Origin: Gremmenia infestans | Taxonomy: Eukaryota > Ascomycota > Leotiomycetes > Helotiales > Hamatocanthoscyphaceae | Reading direction: 5' to 3' | NCBI GenBank assembly: GCA_032629725.1 | Contig: JAFEVB010000026.1 | Span: 620,001-684,000 of the forward strand | Length of the DNA: 64,000 nucleotides | Shown: in pieces, positions 34,492 through 46,682 of the stretch | Layout: every line of letters starts with the position of its first letter | How positions within the stretch are numbered: the stretch's first letter is position 1 | The notes under the pieces: generated by a model | The model's database searches: none | What the model saw: the letters and a program-made list of their open reading frames with translations, nothing else | What the model was told of the DNA's origin: nothing | Position numbers and translations under genes: made by a program

Positions 34492-35961
34492 GCCGGAATT
34501 TAAGGTATGTACCTTTCATCTGGACTGTTTGGTACGAAATGGTAATGTTGTTTTGTTATAGACTGTCGTTACTCTAACTTTCGTCGGCAATTGGGAACAC
34601 TACTCGCAAGTCTAAGAGTTCGGTCGTGCAAGCTTTAATATTCATCGTGGAAACCGGATACTTTTTCTTTTGGGACTTGATAGAACAGTGTCATTTGACA
34701 TTAGTTGTCTAATAGTAAATTAGGAATGCAATGAACAGGTTTGCAAAGAAAAAACCAATCTTGATAGCATTTTTGCCTGTGTAATATGTACTCGCCTTGT
34801 TCATCTGGCCAGAACAACGTTTGCAATGCCGTGTGCTAGCGGAATAGCCTTGCTAATGCCGATTTTCCGGGCCAGTGTTTTGGCTTCACTACATAGAATT
34901 CATCAAGCGCTTTTGTGGTTTCGGACGAGGCGAAGTGCGATTCTGCAGCGTGGGTCGACCAGCAGCTTATATAACCTCGTATGGGAAAAGTAATCCCTTT
35001 GAGACAAGATGATGGGAGCACGCGTTCCCGGTTTTAATATGGCGGCTACTCCAGCAAGCCCTCCTTAGAACTGCCCGCTAAGGGACGATAAAATCCTGTC
35101 TATGCTACGACATCTGGAGATTGCCATTATCCGTCGTCCTGAGGCTGTTGCGAACTCTGATCGTGTGGCTGTCATAAGCAGTGGGCGTGCTTAGGATGTT
35201 GATGCGGAAGACTACTGTTACCTAAGGTAGTAATAGTCAGGCAGAGGTTGAAGGTGTGGCTGTACCTATATAAAAAGTGTGGCAGGAGCCAATTATATAC
35301 ATGTGGAGGCCTCAGGCCAAAGATTTTTCATTTGCTCAACTTCACCAATACGCTATTTCTGTTTTAATTTCGTTCAACACGTAATAGTAACAAGTCTCCG
35401 AATACGTAGTGCAATTGTGGATTCGACATAATCTCATAACATGAGGAGAACCAAGTACCGACTATACTGTATCTGGTGTTTGGAAGCGTGCAGGCGTCGT
35501 CACGGGTTATGAAATAGCGGGGCCCTATTACCGAGAATGGGAAGTTCCGTCTCTTAGGACAGACACTTGCACCGCACTTCCACTTCTCAAAGACATACCT
35601 CCGCAAAACTCCTTCCTTATCTATATAGCTTGCTAAGGTACACGACCTACCACCCACTTTTGTATGAGGCTTGAAGTATACTAGCAAGCAAGCTATAGAA
35701 GAGGAGAAGCCCCATACCCTCGGCAGATAAAACATTTTATGTCTACAGAGTATGGGAAGTGTAAAATGTCTGTCACGGAAAGATGACGCCGAGAATGCGG
35801 GGGAATTTCCCCGCGGGATCTTCGGAATCCAGCTCTATAGATGAAGGTTATAAGTACAAGTAGAATAGGTAGGTACGAACCTGTGGAAGGTACCCAGTCC
35901 TATATATCCCACGAGCTGTAATCTCAGATCTACTGCCCTGTCCCGCAGATTTTATCCCGAA
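34492..35961. other. Intergenic, no gene supported
   Basis: A possible 3'-UTR intron of the secreted-protein gene (GTATGT near 34505) is present. A TATATAAAAAG element near 35267 has no clear gene downstream. A 123-codon minus-strand frame (35735-35364) shows no motif. Confidence 0.45.
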
Positions 35962-36936
35962 ATGTCTTCCGTATCCCCACGTAGAACACCCTACGACGCA
36001 GAACTGCTCGCTGGGATTTCTGGCATCCCTATCCCAGCATTCTCTGCAGAAAACCTTCAAGCAGCGCGAGACTGGTTCCCTACCAATGCGGACCATCTCA
36101 CTGCAGATGGTACCATTGAACACACACAGCGGATTTTCAAAGGCCCAGAAAGTGACCTTACCATTTCCATCTTCCGCCCGACAAACTCAAAATCTTCGTC
36201 TCACAGCCCCCGTCCTTGCTTCTACTCGACCCACGGCGGTGGCATGATTGTCGGCAACCGTTTCGCCATTAATGGCGGAGTCTTGGGCTGGGTCAAAGAA
36301 TTCGACGCCATCTGCGTCTCCATCGAGTACCGCCTCGCCCCCGACCACCCAGACCCCGCCCCAATCGAGGACTCTTATGCAGGCCTGTTATACACCCACG
36401 AGCATGCCGCTGACCTTGGCATCGACCCCTCCAAGATTATTCTCGTTGGCGAATCTGCAGGCGGCGGCCTCGCGGCGGGATTGTCGCTTCTCGCTCGTGA
36501 CCGCCACGGTCCCAAGCTCCTCGGGCAGTTACTCATAGCTCCTATGCTGGACGATCGGGACCTTCATTACGTCTCGCGCCATCAGCTGGCCGACGCGCTC
36601 GTGTGGAACCTTTCAAATAACGAGAACGGATGGACGAGCTTGCTGGGCAAACGAGCCGGAGGCAACAACGTCAGCTTCTACGCCGCGCCGGGACGGGCGG
36701 AAGACCTGTCGGGCTTGTCGCCGGTATATATTGATGTGGGCTCGGCGGAATTGTTTCGGGATGAGGATATATCGTTTTCATCGAGGCTGTTGGAATACGG
36801 CGTGCAAGTGGAACTGCACGTCTGGCCTGGCGCCTTTCACTGGTCGGATGCTCTGGTGCCAACCCATCCTCTTTCGAAACATGCTTTGGCAACACGCACA
36901 GAGTGGCTGCGGCGTCTTTTGAAAACAGACTCCTAG
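35962..36936 (+). CDS. Alpha/beta hydrolase of the HSL (hormone-sensitive lipase/GDXG) family
   Basis: One uninterrupted frame of 324 residues from ATG 35962. The oxyanion-hole motif HGGG is present (residues about 92-95), followed by EYRLAPDHPDPAP. The nucleophile elbow is GESAGGG (GDSAGG type with Glu). The catalytic Asp is likely in the IDVGSAELFRDED segment and the His is in GAFHWSD. Such enzymes hydrolyse esters, lactones or carbamates. No signal peptide is visible, so it is probably cytosolic. It lies next to a Baeyer-Villiger gene cluster whose products are esters or lactones, so hydrolysis of those is a reasonable but unproven role. Confidence 0.9.
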   Translation: MSSVSPRRTPYDAELLAGISGIPIPAFSAENLQAARDWFPTNADHLTADGTIEHTQRIFKGPESDLTISIFRPTNSKSSSHSPRPCFYSTHGGGMIVGNRFAINGGVLGWVKEFDAICVSIEYRLAPDHPDPAPIEDSYAGLLYTHEHAADLGIDPSKIILVGESAGGGLAAGLSLLARDRHGPKLLGQLLIAPMLDDRDLHYVSRHQLADALVWNLSNNENGWTSLLGKRAGGNNVSFYAAPGRAEDLSGLSPVYIDVGSAELFRDEDISFSSRLLEYGVQVELHVWPGAFHWSDALVPTHPLSKHALATRTEWLRRLLKTDS

Positions 36937-37806
36937 AGCGATGCAATGATTGGATTGTGACTGACTTGTTTGCGTACCCCAATACCAGTGGTCAACGGAG
37001 CAAAAGGACTTGATGTATTTAATTAGAATGGATCCTGCTTGACGCCCGATTCAATAGACATTTGCATCATATGTAGTTTAAAGAGCAACGAAGACTGCTC
37101 ACATAGCAGTTTCCCAACAGAAGACCATTTACTTTTCACTGCTTTGCTAAAGTCCTAATTTGGCCTTGAAATTAGACTTGGACAATTATAGCTAAGTCTA
37201 TAGAAGAAGTCCTGAAAATTGAGTTGTAAATGGGCTTGGCAAACAATATTTATTGCTGGAACTCCCTTTCCTGCCGCGCTTAACTTGCGGAGGCGACAGA
37301 GTCCAGGTCAGTAGGTACTGTATGAAATGACTTTCTCACTGCTCAGGCAAGAAATTAGGAGTCACATTCTACTGGAACTTCGACTTGTCTTGAGTAATTA
37401 TGCATATTCTGACATTCCTTTACTATTTCCTTTGATATTCACGGCTGAATAGCTTCGTGAACGTCATCTTCATGCATGCTAGATAAAAAAGAAATTCATC
37501 TCCAGTTGGGCTAGTCCTGATCGCCCAGCCCAGAAGACACAGTAATCGCCAGCACAGTACGCCAACCTCTCGATCAAGTATACTGCATCCATTGACTTCC
37601 AAACGCATATTCCTAGCTGATGTGGTCACTGATTCCAGTGTACCTTCCGTGTTCGACGAGGTTCACCGTCCATGGCCACCCTCACCCCTTGGTATTTGCG
37701 GGCGGCACAGAAGCCCTTCTTACCAACTCAGGAGGATTTACTTTGAAATAAACACACAAAGTGTGTGACGTGTCAATCAGGACGACGCTTCATGGCTCTA
37801 GTTTCT
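36937..37806. other. Intergenic between convergent genes, no gene supported
   Basis: The hydrolase gene and the minus-strand monooxygenase converge here. Only short frames without motifs are seen. Confidence 0.5.
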
Positions 37807-39894
37807 TTACTCGACATTCCATTCGGAATCGTCGTTCCTGATGTACGTCGACAGCCCTTGGACATCTTTGGCTGCTGTAGCCTTGACTTCGCCGTTTCCT
37901 AGGTACGCGTACCGGTTCTGGTTGCGGTAACGGATGTTGTAGTCTTCGTAACGGGGCTCCTTGATGGTTTTCATGAAATGAATTGTCTGCGAGCGAGCTT
38001 GTTAGACAACAAGTATAGTTTAGTAAACAACAGATTCTTTCACTAACCGAGCCAGGCCACACGTGTACTCTTCCACCTTTCTTGTTGTCTTTAAACCTGC
38101 GAATCCATTGTGTCAGTCCGACAGTTCTTTCTTGCTCATGGCTGTGGCTAGTCCTTACCAAGCTCTGCAATCCTCCATCCACACCGTGTCGGCGTGGAAA
38201 CGGTTACAGTGTGCCTGAAGCTCCTCGCAGCATTCTTGCTTGATTTCAAATGCTCGGATCTGCTCCTCTTGCATCTTTCGAATCATTTTGATAGCATATT
38301 CGGCGGTAGTTTCGATCACGGGTAAGAGGGTTCCATTCGACCAGGTTGCGCCTGGGCCAACCATGGTAAAGTAATTTGGGAAACGGGGCGCCGACGTCCC
38401 CATATACATGCTAAAGAAAAAAACTCTATCAGTTTGGAGGTATATCAGGCCGAATGAATCACATACTTTGGTGAATCTTTCCAATCCTCGGCAAGAGTCG
38501 TGCCTTCCGCATTGATGACGGCGAAGGAAGGTTTCCAGGATACGTTGAAGCCGGTGGCGCACACAAGAACGTCAAATTTGTGGTTTTCACCATCTGCCGT
38601 GAGTAAGCCAGTTTGCGTCACCTTAGTGATGCTGGAGAAACAAGGCCGGACGTTCGGTTGAACGAGGGCCTCGAGGTAACCGTCGCCAGGAGATAGGCGA
38701 CGACATCCAGGAGACCATTTTGGTATTATAAAATCCTTCAGATCATTATGCCCAGGGCCCATTCGTCTGCAGAGTAAGTCTGTCAGCAGGCAGAGATATG
38801 CAGGTAGTATTTTTCGTCTTACCGGTTCATTTCCTCCCGAATCAAGGTCCTCATTGTAGCCGACAACTCAGATCCTGCTTTGTATAAACCAAACAGACCA
38901 TTGATCTCGGCTTCAATCTCTTTCCGAAATTGTAGATGGAATTCAGGATCCTCGTTGAATTTCTTCTTGTCCGACTCTGTAAAGTTGTATTGCCTCTGTC
39001 CAAGAGGGACCGGCGACCCTTTAGTGAGGAACTTTTCGAGAGTACCGCCTCCAAAAGGGGGCGAGACCCATGTTGGGGAGCGCATATACACAGATACTTT
39101 TTCGCAAATCTTTTGTAGCCGGGGCACAATCTGCACACTGCTTGTTCCCGTTCCAATGATACCGACAGTCTTTCCCTCAAAAGAGACATCATGCTTCCAA
39201 CTAGCAGAATGAACAACAGGGCCTTTGAAGTCATGCAGTCCTTCGATTTCTGGCCATTTCCAGGAGTTCAGAACGCCAGTCCCGTTGATGAGAACATGGG
39301 ACCAGTCGTCCCACTTGGCACCCGTTTTGACATTCTCGAGTTTGATATTCCAGATACCAGCGTTTTCGTCCCATCGGGCCTCGATGACCTTTGTGTTACA
39401 CTTTATGTACTGATGCGTGTTATGCTTGTCGGCAAAGTCTTCGAAATATTTTTGTATCTCCGCGCCTGAAGCAAAGAATTGCGACCAATTTGGATTGGGA
39501 TCAAAGCTGTAGGTATACAGATGGGACGGAATGTCACATGCGACTCCAGGGTACTGATTCTCGAGCCAGGTACCACCAAGGTGATGATTCTTCTCGTATA
39601 ATACCAGCTCCCAAGTTCCAGCATCCAATATTTTCTCCATCTTATAGGCGATACATAGACCTAGAGGAATCAGCAGGTTCCGTAAAGGTTTCCGGAAGAC
39701 ACATATGTACCTGAAGCCCCGGCCCCTACGCTCGCCACGCGGATCTTGTCCTTCTTGGAATGATGCTGCTCCAATATCTTATACGATCCATTGCGACGTC
39801 CAGCGGGCGGATACTCAGCAAAGTGTCCCCCACAGCTACTCATCACCGCACTTGGCATGTGCGAAGTACTGTCTCCCATGCCGATGTCTCCCAT
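37807..39894 (-). CDS. Type I Baeyer-Villiger monooxygenase (FAD, NADPH), intact
   Basis: Six exons on the minus strand: 39894-39711, 39660-38823, 38766-38467, 38410-38159, 38096-38048 and 37986-37807, about 600 residues. All junctions keep frame. It has an FAD Rossmann motif (VGAGASG, residues about 56-62), the Baeyer-Villiger fingerprint FKGPVVHSASW (FxGxxxHxxxW), the NADPH motif GIIGTGTSS and the CATGF segment. Length and order match class B flavin monooxygenases that turn ketones into esters or lactones. The ~50-residue N-terminal extension is a feature also of 4-hydroxyacetophenone monooxygenases, but the substrate cannot be fixed. It is the first gene of a likely catabolic cluster. Confidence 0.9.
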
Positions 39895-40387
39895 GTTGAT
39901 GGAAAGTTAGTTAGTGCATATTCACGTTCCTCACGATCTGTGTTGTAGATATACGCCAACCATCGGAGAAGACAGTCGGCCAGAAATGGACAATGGTTTC
40001 CGCGCTGCTTTAGAGCTGAAGTCTTTCCGCCGGGAGCTATATTGCTGGATGGACAATCATTGCCGTGGTCCCCGTGGGGAAGGTACCGCTAACTTGTTTG
40101 GCCATAGCGCAAGGCGCCACGAAAATCGACTTTCTCTCACTTGCTATCCTGCATTATTTACTTCCGTACGTACTTGAACAATCTACATTTTTGTATGTGC
40201 CCATTACGGGTAGCCGGACTGTAGAGAGCTGTGACCTGCTTTGTTAAAGACCTTTAGAAAGAGCGGTCACGCAATGACTGATTGTATTTCTAATAACCCA
40301 TGAATTCCGAATCACTTTAGCAAAAACAATCGTATATTCTATTCTTCCTTACAGTAATACTCCATCGCCTTTGTCGTTGCGCGAAAG
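39895..40387. other. Intergenic, no gene supported
   Basis: Promoter side of the minus-strand monooxygenase; short unsupported frames only. Confidence 0.45.
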
Positions 40388-40603
40388 ATGGAGACCTCAC
40401 TCATCTTAAGTGTTTGGATGAGGCTACCCGACGACTACCCATACAACGGATTTCAATGGCCATTAAGCTATATTTCTCCCCCGCCAGGCTTGATAAGTGC
40501 GACGCAAGATTTAGAACTGGTGGGAGATAGATTGGGTATATTCATGTCATGTTTAGCGTTTGCATGCTTGATTGCGCCTCCAATAAATAGTGCACTGATC
40601 TAG
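40388..40603 (+). pseudogene. Fragment of a monocarboxylate-transporter-like MFS protein
   Basis: A 71-codon frame contains LISATQDLELVGDRLGIFMS and LAFACLIAPPINSALI. It resembles the segment of fungal monocarboxylate-type MFS proteins around D-x-x-x-x-G-x-R-x-G and the following membrane helix. Nothing before or after it extends the homology, so it is read as a leftover exon piece. Confidence 0.4.
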
Positions 40604-41629
40604 CACTAGACTATTGGCTCCTGAGAACCTTCTTTTCTGTGCTTGGTCTGTTATTAGAACATATTGTCTTGATGGGCCCCCCCCCCATTTGGACAGTATA
40701 ATGCCGGGAGGACCTGAGGGAAAGACGCCCTGAAGAACTGGTCACGTATATATATCGTGTAGACCACGAGCTGTCTAACCCCATTGGGTCATACTGAGGC
40801 TCAGATTACACCATGACATTCTCTGAAAGAGATGCCAATCAGGTATTAGCTAAAAGATATGCGTACGTTTAAGTTTTACTATTGTACCAAGATTATATCC
40901 AGAAATTTAGTACCGCACTCGTGGACAGCTACAAGATACTCGTTGTCTTTTGGGATAGAATTCGGGATCTCTGAGACTTGAAGTTTCTTTCAACAAAGTG
41001 TTCAAAGGTTTAATGCACGAGCAAGATATTTTCACAAACTTCCGTGATATGTGTTCTGACATAGGAACCCAAATGCATAGCACGAATCTGGAATTTTGTT
41101 GATCAACTTGTAATAGTAGGTGGTATGACAACTCTCCAAGCACATCTTGCCGTTCAAACTAGTAGTGCAATATATTTGAGGGAACTCCCTATGATACCGA
41201 GGCTCGTGGGGCAGTGTGGCTCGGAGGAGTGAGAAGTTTTAAATCGAGAATAGGCTACAAGCTGAAACAGTTCGAGCTAAAGGTAGACAGTTTTAATATA
41301 GGAAGAGCTACTTATGTCCACCCGCGTCCGGCGATCGAATGCCGGCCGCTACGGCTGGTGGACTCCGATATCTTGCAGATAGAAACTGTTTTTCGTTAAG
41401 CGATTGGCCCTCCCTGCGAAGAACTTAAAGTAATAAGTTACTTCCATTAAGCTACAATTCGCATATTTTCCTCTTATTTTGGGCCTGTCTTTCATCAGCC
41501 GTCGAACTCTTCTGCAGTGACGACCAGTATCTAATTATATTTCTCGACTATCAAGTCGAATGGTTTCCTGGATATTTGCGACGTAAACGCCCATCCGAAA
41601 CGACTATAGCTTGCGACAGTATTGTCATC
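40604..41629. other. Intergenic, no gene supported
   Basis: Contains a run of C near 40678-40687 and the leader of the SDR gene. No motifs. Confidence 0.45.
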
Positions 41630-42607
41630 ATGGCGACTACGAATGGGTTTACCGATGGGATTAGCAATGGGATTACCAATGGTACTATGAATGGTACTAC
41701 GAATGGGACTACGAATGGAACACATGAGTTAGCGACCGGAAAGCTTCGGGGCAAGGTAGTCCTAGTCACAGGAGGTGGGTCGGGATTTGGAGAGGGAATA
41801 GTCAAAAAGTTGGTCTCTGAAGGCGCAAAGGTGATGATTATGGATATCAATGGCGCCGACGCAGCAAAGGTAGCAAAATCAAGTCCAAAAGGTAGCGTCA
41901 GCCACATTGCAGGAGATGTGTCGGCAGAGGCGGATTGGGCAGCAGCGCTGAGCGCAATCCTCTCTACATTTGGGAGCCTAGATGTGGTGGTCAATAATGC
42001 CGGCGTCTTACACAAAGCCCAATCATCTATTGATATCTCCGAGGCCGAGTTCGACCGCATGTTGCGGATCAACTTGAAGTCACTCTCCTGGAGCTCCAAG
42101 GTTATGATCCCATACTTTGTACAAAATGGAAGACCGGGGAACTTTATCAACACCTCGAGTACTAGTGGCGCTCGCCCTAGACCAAATCTTGTGTGGTACG
42201 GCGCGAGCAAAGGTGCTGTCAATACGGTAACATCAGACCTCTTACCCACGTCTGTAAATTGTGTCGCTAATGGTTATGCACAGGCTACAAAAGCTCTCGC
42301 AGCGGAATGGGCAAAGCACAGCATCAGATTCAACGCAGTTTGCCCTTCAGTAGGAGATACAGCCATGTAAGTCACGCTCCATTTCCACTTGCGGATCAAG
42401 TTATAATTTCTGTTCAATTAAAGGTTGCCTCTCTTCCTCGCCCAGGATTCGAGTAAGGAGGCTCAAGCCAAGATGTTGGGCTCGATACCTCTAGGCCGCG
42501 TTTGCAGGCCTTCGGATGTCGGTAACGCAGTGAGTTTTCTTGCCAGTGACGATGCTGACTACATGACGGGTGTTTGCTTGGACGTGGACGGTGGTCGAGG
42601 AATATGA
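41630..42607 (+). CDS. Short-chain dehydrogenase/reductase (SDR) 1, intact
   Basis: Three exons, 41630-42226, 42284-42366 and 42424-42607, about 287 residues. The first intron (57 bases) is a multiple of three but has GTAACA, TCGCTAATGG and GCACAG, and its removal gives the expected YGASKGAVNTATKALAAEW. The cofactor motif is VTGGGSGFG and the structural motif is NNAG. The catalytic Ser is in NTSSTSG, the YxxxK motif is YGASK, and the C-terminal part ends TGVCLDVDGG. It is a classical NAD(P)-dependent SDR. The N-terminus carries an unusual (N-G-x-T) repeat from near-perfect 12-bp units. It lies between two Baeyer-Villiger monooxygenases and could supply or remove a ketone. Confidence 0.9.
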
Positions 42608-43598
42608 TTTGTGGCCATCTTATGTGATAGCCTTTTAAAGTAGAAATAGCACAAATAATTTATCAGTCAATTCAAGCGGTACTTAAGGGAGGCAAAAAGA
42701 ACTCTTCTATCAAAATCTAATATGTCCAATTGTAACTAATTAATGACTTTAAGTATGCTAAGAGGTTGCCGCTGTAGAATGCACACTACACACTATAGAC
42801 CATAGTAAAGCCTAGTTGTTGTGTTGTTGATTGATGATTAGCTAGGTGTAGTCACAGGTCCTTAGACAGGAAGGTAAAGGCAGGAGGGGGTGCACGTCGA
42901 ACAACTCGTACAAGTGCAAAAGGTGGATTTTTAAATGGCTTTCAAGTCCGTGAGTACTTGAACCTGTCTATTTTATATGGCAAATTTTACCTAGCAGCCG
43001 CGTGCGGAGGTTCCTGTCTGCACGTGGTTGTTGACCTCGTGACACCCCTCCTCCCTAACAATTACGTCGAATTTGGAGTACGTCATTTGCTAGAGATATA
43101 CCTTATCAGACTCTAGATCGTATCAAAGACAATAATCATTCATACGACGGTAACATGGAAGAAAATAAGTCGGGCACCGCATGCGGAGATCCATCGCCGG
43201 GTCACGAGTTTGCGTAGGCCCAGTATGTGGTGAATGGCTTAGCCCCGCACTTCAAAGGCCAAAGGCAGATTTCACTCCGCGACTTGAGGTGAATGACAGC
43301 CGAAAGACCAGTTACAAATACATGGCCACAATCTCTAACAATGCAGGCCCTACCTACAACTGCATACTCCCTCGCCTCGCATTTGCTTTCCTGAACCACC
43401 GAGTTGTCTAGCAGCGCAAGCAACTTGAAGACTAGGAAATCCCGAACTCTGAGCTGCAGCTGCTATATCCCAACCCTTTACGCGGCTCGGAGCTTCTCTT
43501 TCTGGACGGAAGAGCCTAAATTTGAAGTTCATCAGCAATAGCAAGTGAGCGAACCGTCCTAGCTGTGTAGCGGTAGTCACATATACCGTGTCTTCACA
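42608..43598. other. Intergenic, no gene supported
   Basis: AT-rich 3' flank then the promoter of the second monooxygenase; two short overlapping frames near 43181-43423 lack motifs. Confidence 0.5.
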
Positions 43599-45328
43599 AT
43601 GATATCCAAGTCAGAGCATATCGATGAACTCGACGTGGTGGTCGTTGGAGCTGGATTCGGAGCTTTCTCTTTGATGCACAAGTCAGTAACGTCTCCCACA
43701 AAAAAGGACTACCAGCTAACTTCGTCACCAGGTTGCGCAAGCAGGGCCTAAAGGTCAAGGTGTTTGAACGAGCACCCGCAAGTGGAGGCGTGTGGTACTG
43801 GAATACGTATCCAGGTGCTCGGGTAGACAGTGATGCCCCCTTGTATCAGCTGCCCGACAAAGAGCTCTGGGAAGACTTTACCTACAAAGAACGTTTCCCC
43901 GGACAGCAGGAACTGAAACGCTATTTTACCCACGTGGAGAAGAAGTGGGATTTGGCCAAGGATATTGAGTATAATATGCGTGTTGAGGCTGCGACTTTTG
44001 ATGAGTCGAAGCATCAGTGGCTCATCGAATGTTCCAACGGCGCCCGGGTCTACGCTCGCTGGTTCGTTCCTGCGCTTGGTTTCGCCTCGAAACCTTACGT
44101 ACCATATCTAAAAGGTCTCTCCGACTTTAAAGGACATGTATAGCACACCGCAAACTGGCCACAGTGGGGTCTCAAGCTCAAGGACAAACGAATCGCTGTC
44201 ATTGGCACTGGAGCCAGTGGTATCCAATGCATTCAGGAGGTTGGTAAGGTGGCCAAGCATCTCACAATGTTTCAGCGTACACCGAACTTCTGCCTACCGA
44301 TGAACCAGAGTGTACTGAATGAAGAAGAGGAACAGAAGAAGAAGGACAGCGGCGCTTACCAGGCAGCCTTTGACCAGGGTCTTACTACATTCTCAGGCAG
44401 CACTTTTGATTGCCACCCAAAGAATACTTTGGACGATAGCCCCGAGGATCGTGAGGCGTTTTTTCAGAAGCTTTTCGATGAAGGTGGTTTCCGGTTCTGG
44501 CTTGCGACTTACAAGGACATGCTGTTTGACACGGAAGCAAACCAAGCCCACTATGACTTTTGGCGCAAGTCAGTACACGCCCGGATGAAGGACAGTGCAA
44601 AGGCAGAGCTTCTCGCCCCAATGAAAGCGCCACATCCCTTCGGCATCAAACGGCCCAGCCTCGAGCAAGACTTCTACGAAGTTGTCGACCAGACGAATAT
44701 CGATATCGTCGATCTTTGCACCACACCCATCGTCGAGATTACTGAGACTGGCATCCGCACCACTGTAGGTGGTTTTGTCCACGAAGCTGATGTTATTATC
44801 CTCGCTACAGGCTTCGATGCCGTGACTGGGGGCCTGCAGGCTATCGATGTTGTGGGTACTGATGGCAAGACGATCAAGGAGACGTGGGCCAAGGGGGTCC
44901 GTACCAACTATGGCATCGCTATACCGAAGTTCCCCAACATGTTTCTGATGTACGGTCCGCAGTCGCCGACCGCATTCGCGAATGGACCGACATGTACGCA
45001 GGTGCAGGCTGAGTTTCTAGACAAGTTTATCAAAACCCTGACGCAACAGGATATCACGAGGGTTGAAACCACAGAGGAGTCCGTCGAGAGTTGGGTTGAG
45101 AGGGTGAGGGAGGCTTGGGATAATTCGCTGTTTCCACAAGTCGTAAGTTGGTACTCTGGTGGGAACATCCCTGGGAAGAAGGTTGAGCCCCTCAACTGGT
45201 ACGTTAATCTTTCATACGCTGTCAGATTGGTTTCACTAATTATGTCCAGGACGGGTGGATTGCCGCCATACATTAAATGTCTTAATAAGAGCTTGGGAAA
45301 GGGGCTTTCAGACTGGGTGACAGAATGA
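43599..45328 (+). pseudogene. Second Baeyer-Villiger-type monooxygenase, interrupted by TAG in its fingerprint motif
   Basis: Exons 43599-43681, 43732-45198 and 45250-45328, with in-frame 50- and 51-base introns, would give about 542 residues. The FAD motif is VVGAGFGA and the NADPH motif is VIGTGASG. The Baeyer-Villiger fingerprint reads FKGHV, stop, HTANWP: codon 44141-44143 is TAG, exactly inside FxGxxxHxxxWP, while both sides are in the same frame and otherwise intact. A CAG-to-TAG change in a CpA context would produce it, although Gln is not the usual residue there. With no other lesion the loss looks recent, or it could be a sequencing error. A downstream start would lack the FAD domain. 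Confidence 0.85.
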
Positions 45329-46136
45329 AGAGGAGAAAGCTATTGCAGTATGTAGTATCCTACTACTCGACATGACTGACCGGCTAGCGCCATCTAGATA
45401 TATAAGTGGCCCATTTTGTAGTTTAGAACTTAGCTCTTTAGTTGTTTCAATACACAATGTTAAATCTATATTGCAATAGAGAGGGATGGCCAACAAATAT
45501 CATGACTCTTGAAAGCACAGCAACAATACACTTGTAGTGTTACCTACGAATCGCTTAGTAAGAGTGTATTAGTATATATAAATTTGCTATATTATGTAGA
45601 CTCGGAATATATTATTATAAGAAATACGCTTGGCTTATTACGCCAAGGAAATAATTCATATGTGGTACTTTATCTTATGAAGAATAGTAAAAAAAATGAT
45701 ATTTAGTTAATCAAGGTCTTTGCCCAGAAGAAGCGGTTGGATAATATAGGTGTTCGGCATTTATAAATGTCTATAAATTATGATTAAGCATAGCTACAGT
45801 AGTAATTCGAGAAGAGAATTACCTAAGATACAGGAAGTTTACTTTTAGACACAAGTGATGAAAAGTGGGTGCTCTGTTTTTGAGTAAAATGTGCATATAA
45901 CTATATCAGATGAAGTTCAAATAGGTGTATATATAGCCTACTCTATACCAGCGGCAATGACGAGGACAGCCTTTTAATTCCAAATAGTATATCAAACGCA
46001 TACAAGGGTAAAGCCCGCGCATCCATATATATAAAAAAACTCTTCCTACCTACCTCCACCTCTCTAATCCCTACAATATCCCATCCTACTAAACTTAACG
46101 CCGCTCCAACACCCATTCCCACCCATCCCATCACCC
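45329..46136. other. Intergenic between convergent genes, AT-rich
   Basis: 3' flanks of the monooxygenase pseudogene and the cupin gene; no gene-like frames. Confidence 0.5.
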
Positions 46137-46682
46137 TCACCTAATAAACTGATCCACATACCCATCCGGCAACCCCACGCTCTTATAATGCCTCTTGGCC
46201 TCCTCCAACTTACTAAAAACATCCTCCACCCCCTGCGGCCTGCCCTCCTCATCCACATAAATATACGCCCCCGTCACATGAAACAGCGTAACCATCTCCT
46301 CGACGCCCTCCGGCACCTCCAGCGTATGGATATCCCCGGGGGGTTCAAACGCATAGCTGCCCTGCTCCGCCCACCAGTCGTGTTCCAGATAGTGCCACCT
46401 GCCCTTGAGCGTCGTCGCGTGCACGGGGCCCGAGTGCCGGTGTCGTGATAAGATGCCCGAGCGCCGCACCCGCAGGATGTTGACGAAGTAGCCTTGGCTG
46501 ACGTGCAGGAGCAGCGGCCGGAACCACACGTTGGGCGCCTGGGGGACCCAGAGGGATTCGTCGCAGTCGAGGGTTAGGATGGAGGGGACGACGAGGTCGG
46601 GGGCTACGTTTGGGAGGGGGGGGCCGCGGTAGGGGATTGCGGCCGCGGAGGGGCGGGCGTTGGTGGTGCTGAGGGAGCCCAT
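46137..46682 (-). CDS. 2,4'-dihydroxyacetophenone dioxygenase-like cupin
   Basis: One exon on the minus strand, 181 residues. The sequence has the hallmarks of this cupin family: LWVPQAPNVWFRPLLLHVSQ, then VNILRVRRSGILSRHRH (metal-binding His pair), GPVHATTLKGRWHYLEHDW, EPPGDIHTLEVP with the last metal His, and the ending YVDQFIR. The characterised enzyme is an Fe dioxygenase that cleaves 2,4'-dihydroxyacetophenone to 4-hydroxybenzoate and formate. That would fit the neighbouring Baeyer-Villiger enzymes in acetophenone breakdown. Related fungal cupins may act on other substrates. Confidence 0.85.
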   Translation of the reverse strand: MGSLSTTNARPSAAAIPYRGPPLPNVAPDLVVPSILTLDCDESLWVPQAPNVWFRPLLLHVSQGYFVNILRVRRSGILSRHRHSGPVHATTLKGRWHYLEHDWWAEQGSYAFEPPGDIHTLEVPEGVEEMVTLFHVTGAYIYVDEEGRPQGVEDVFSKLEEAKRHYKSVGLPDGYVDQFIR

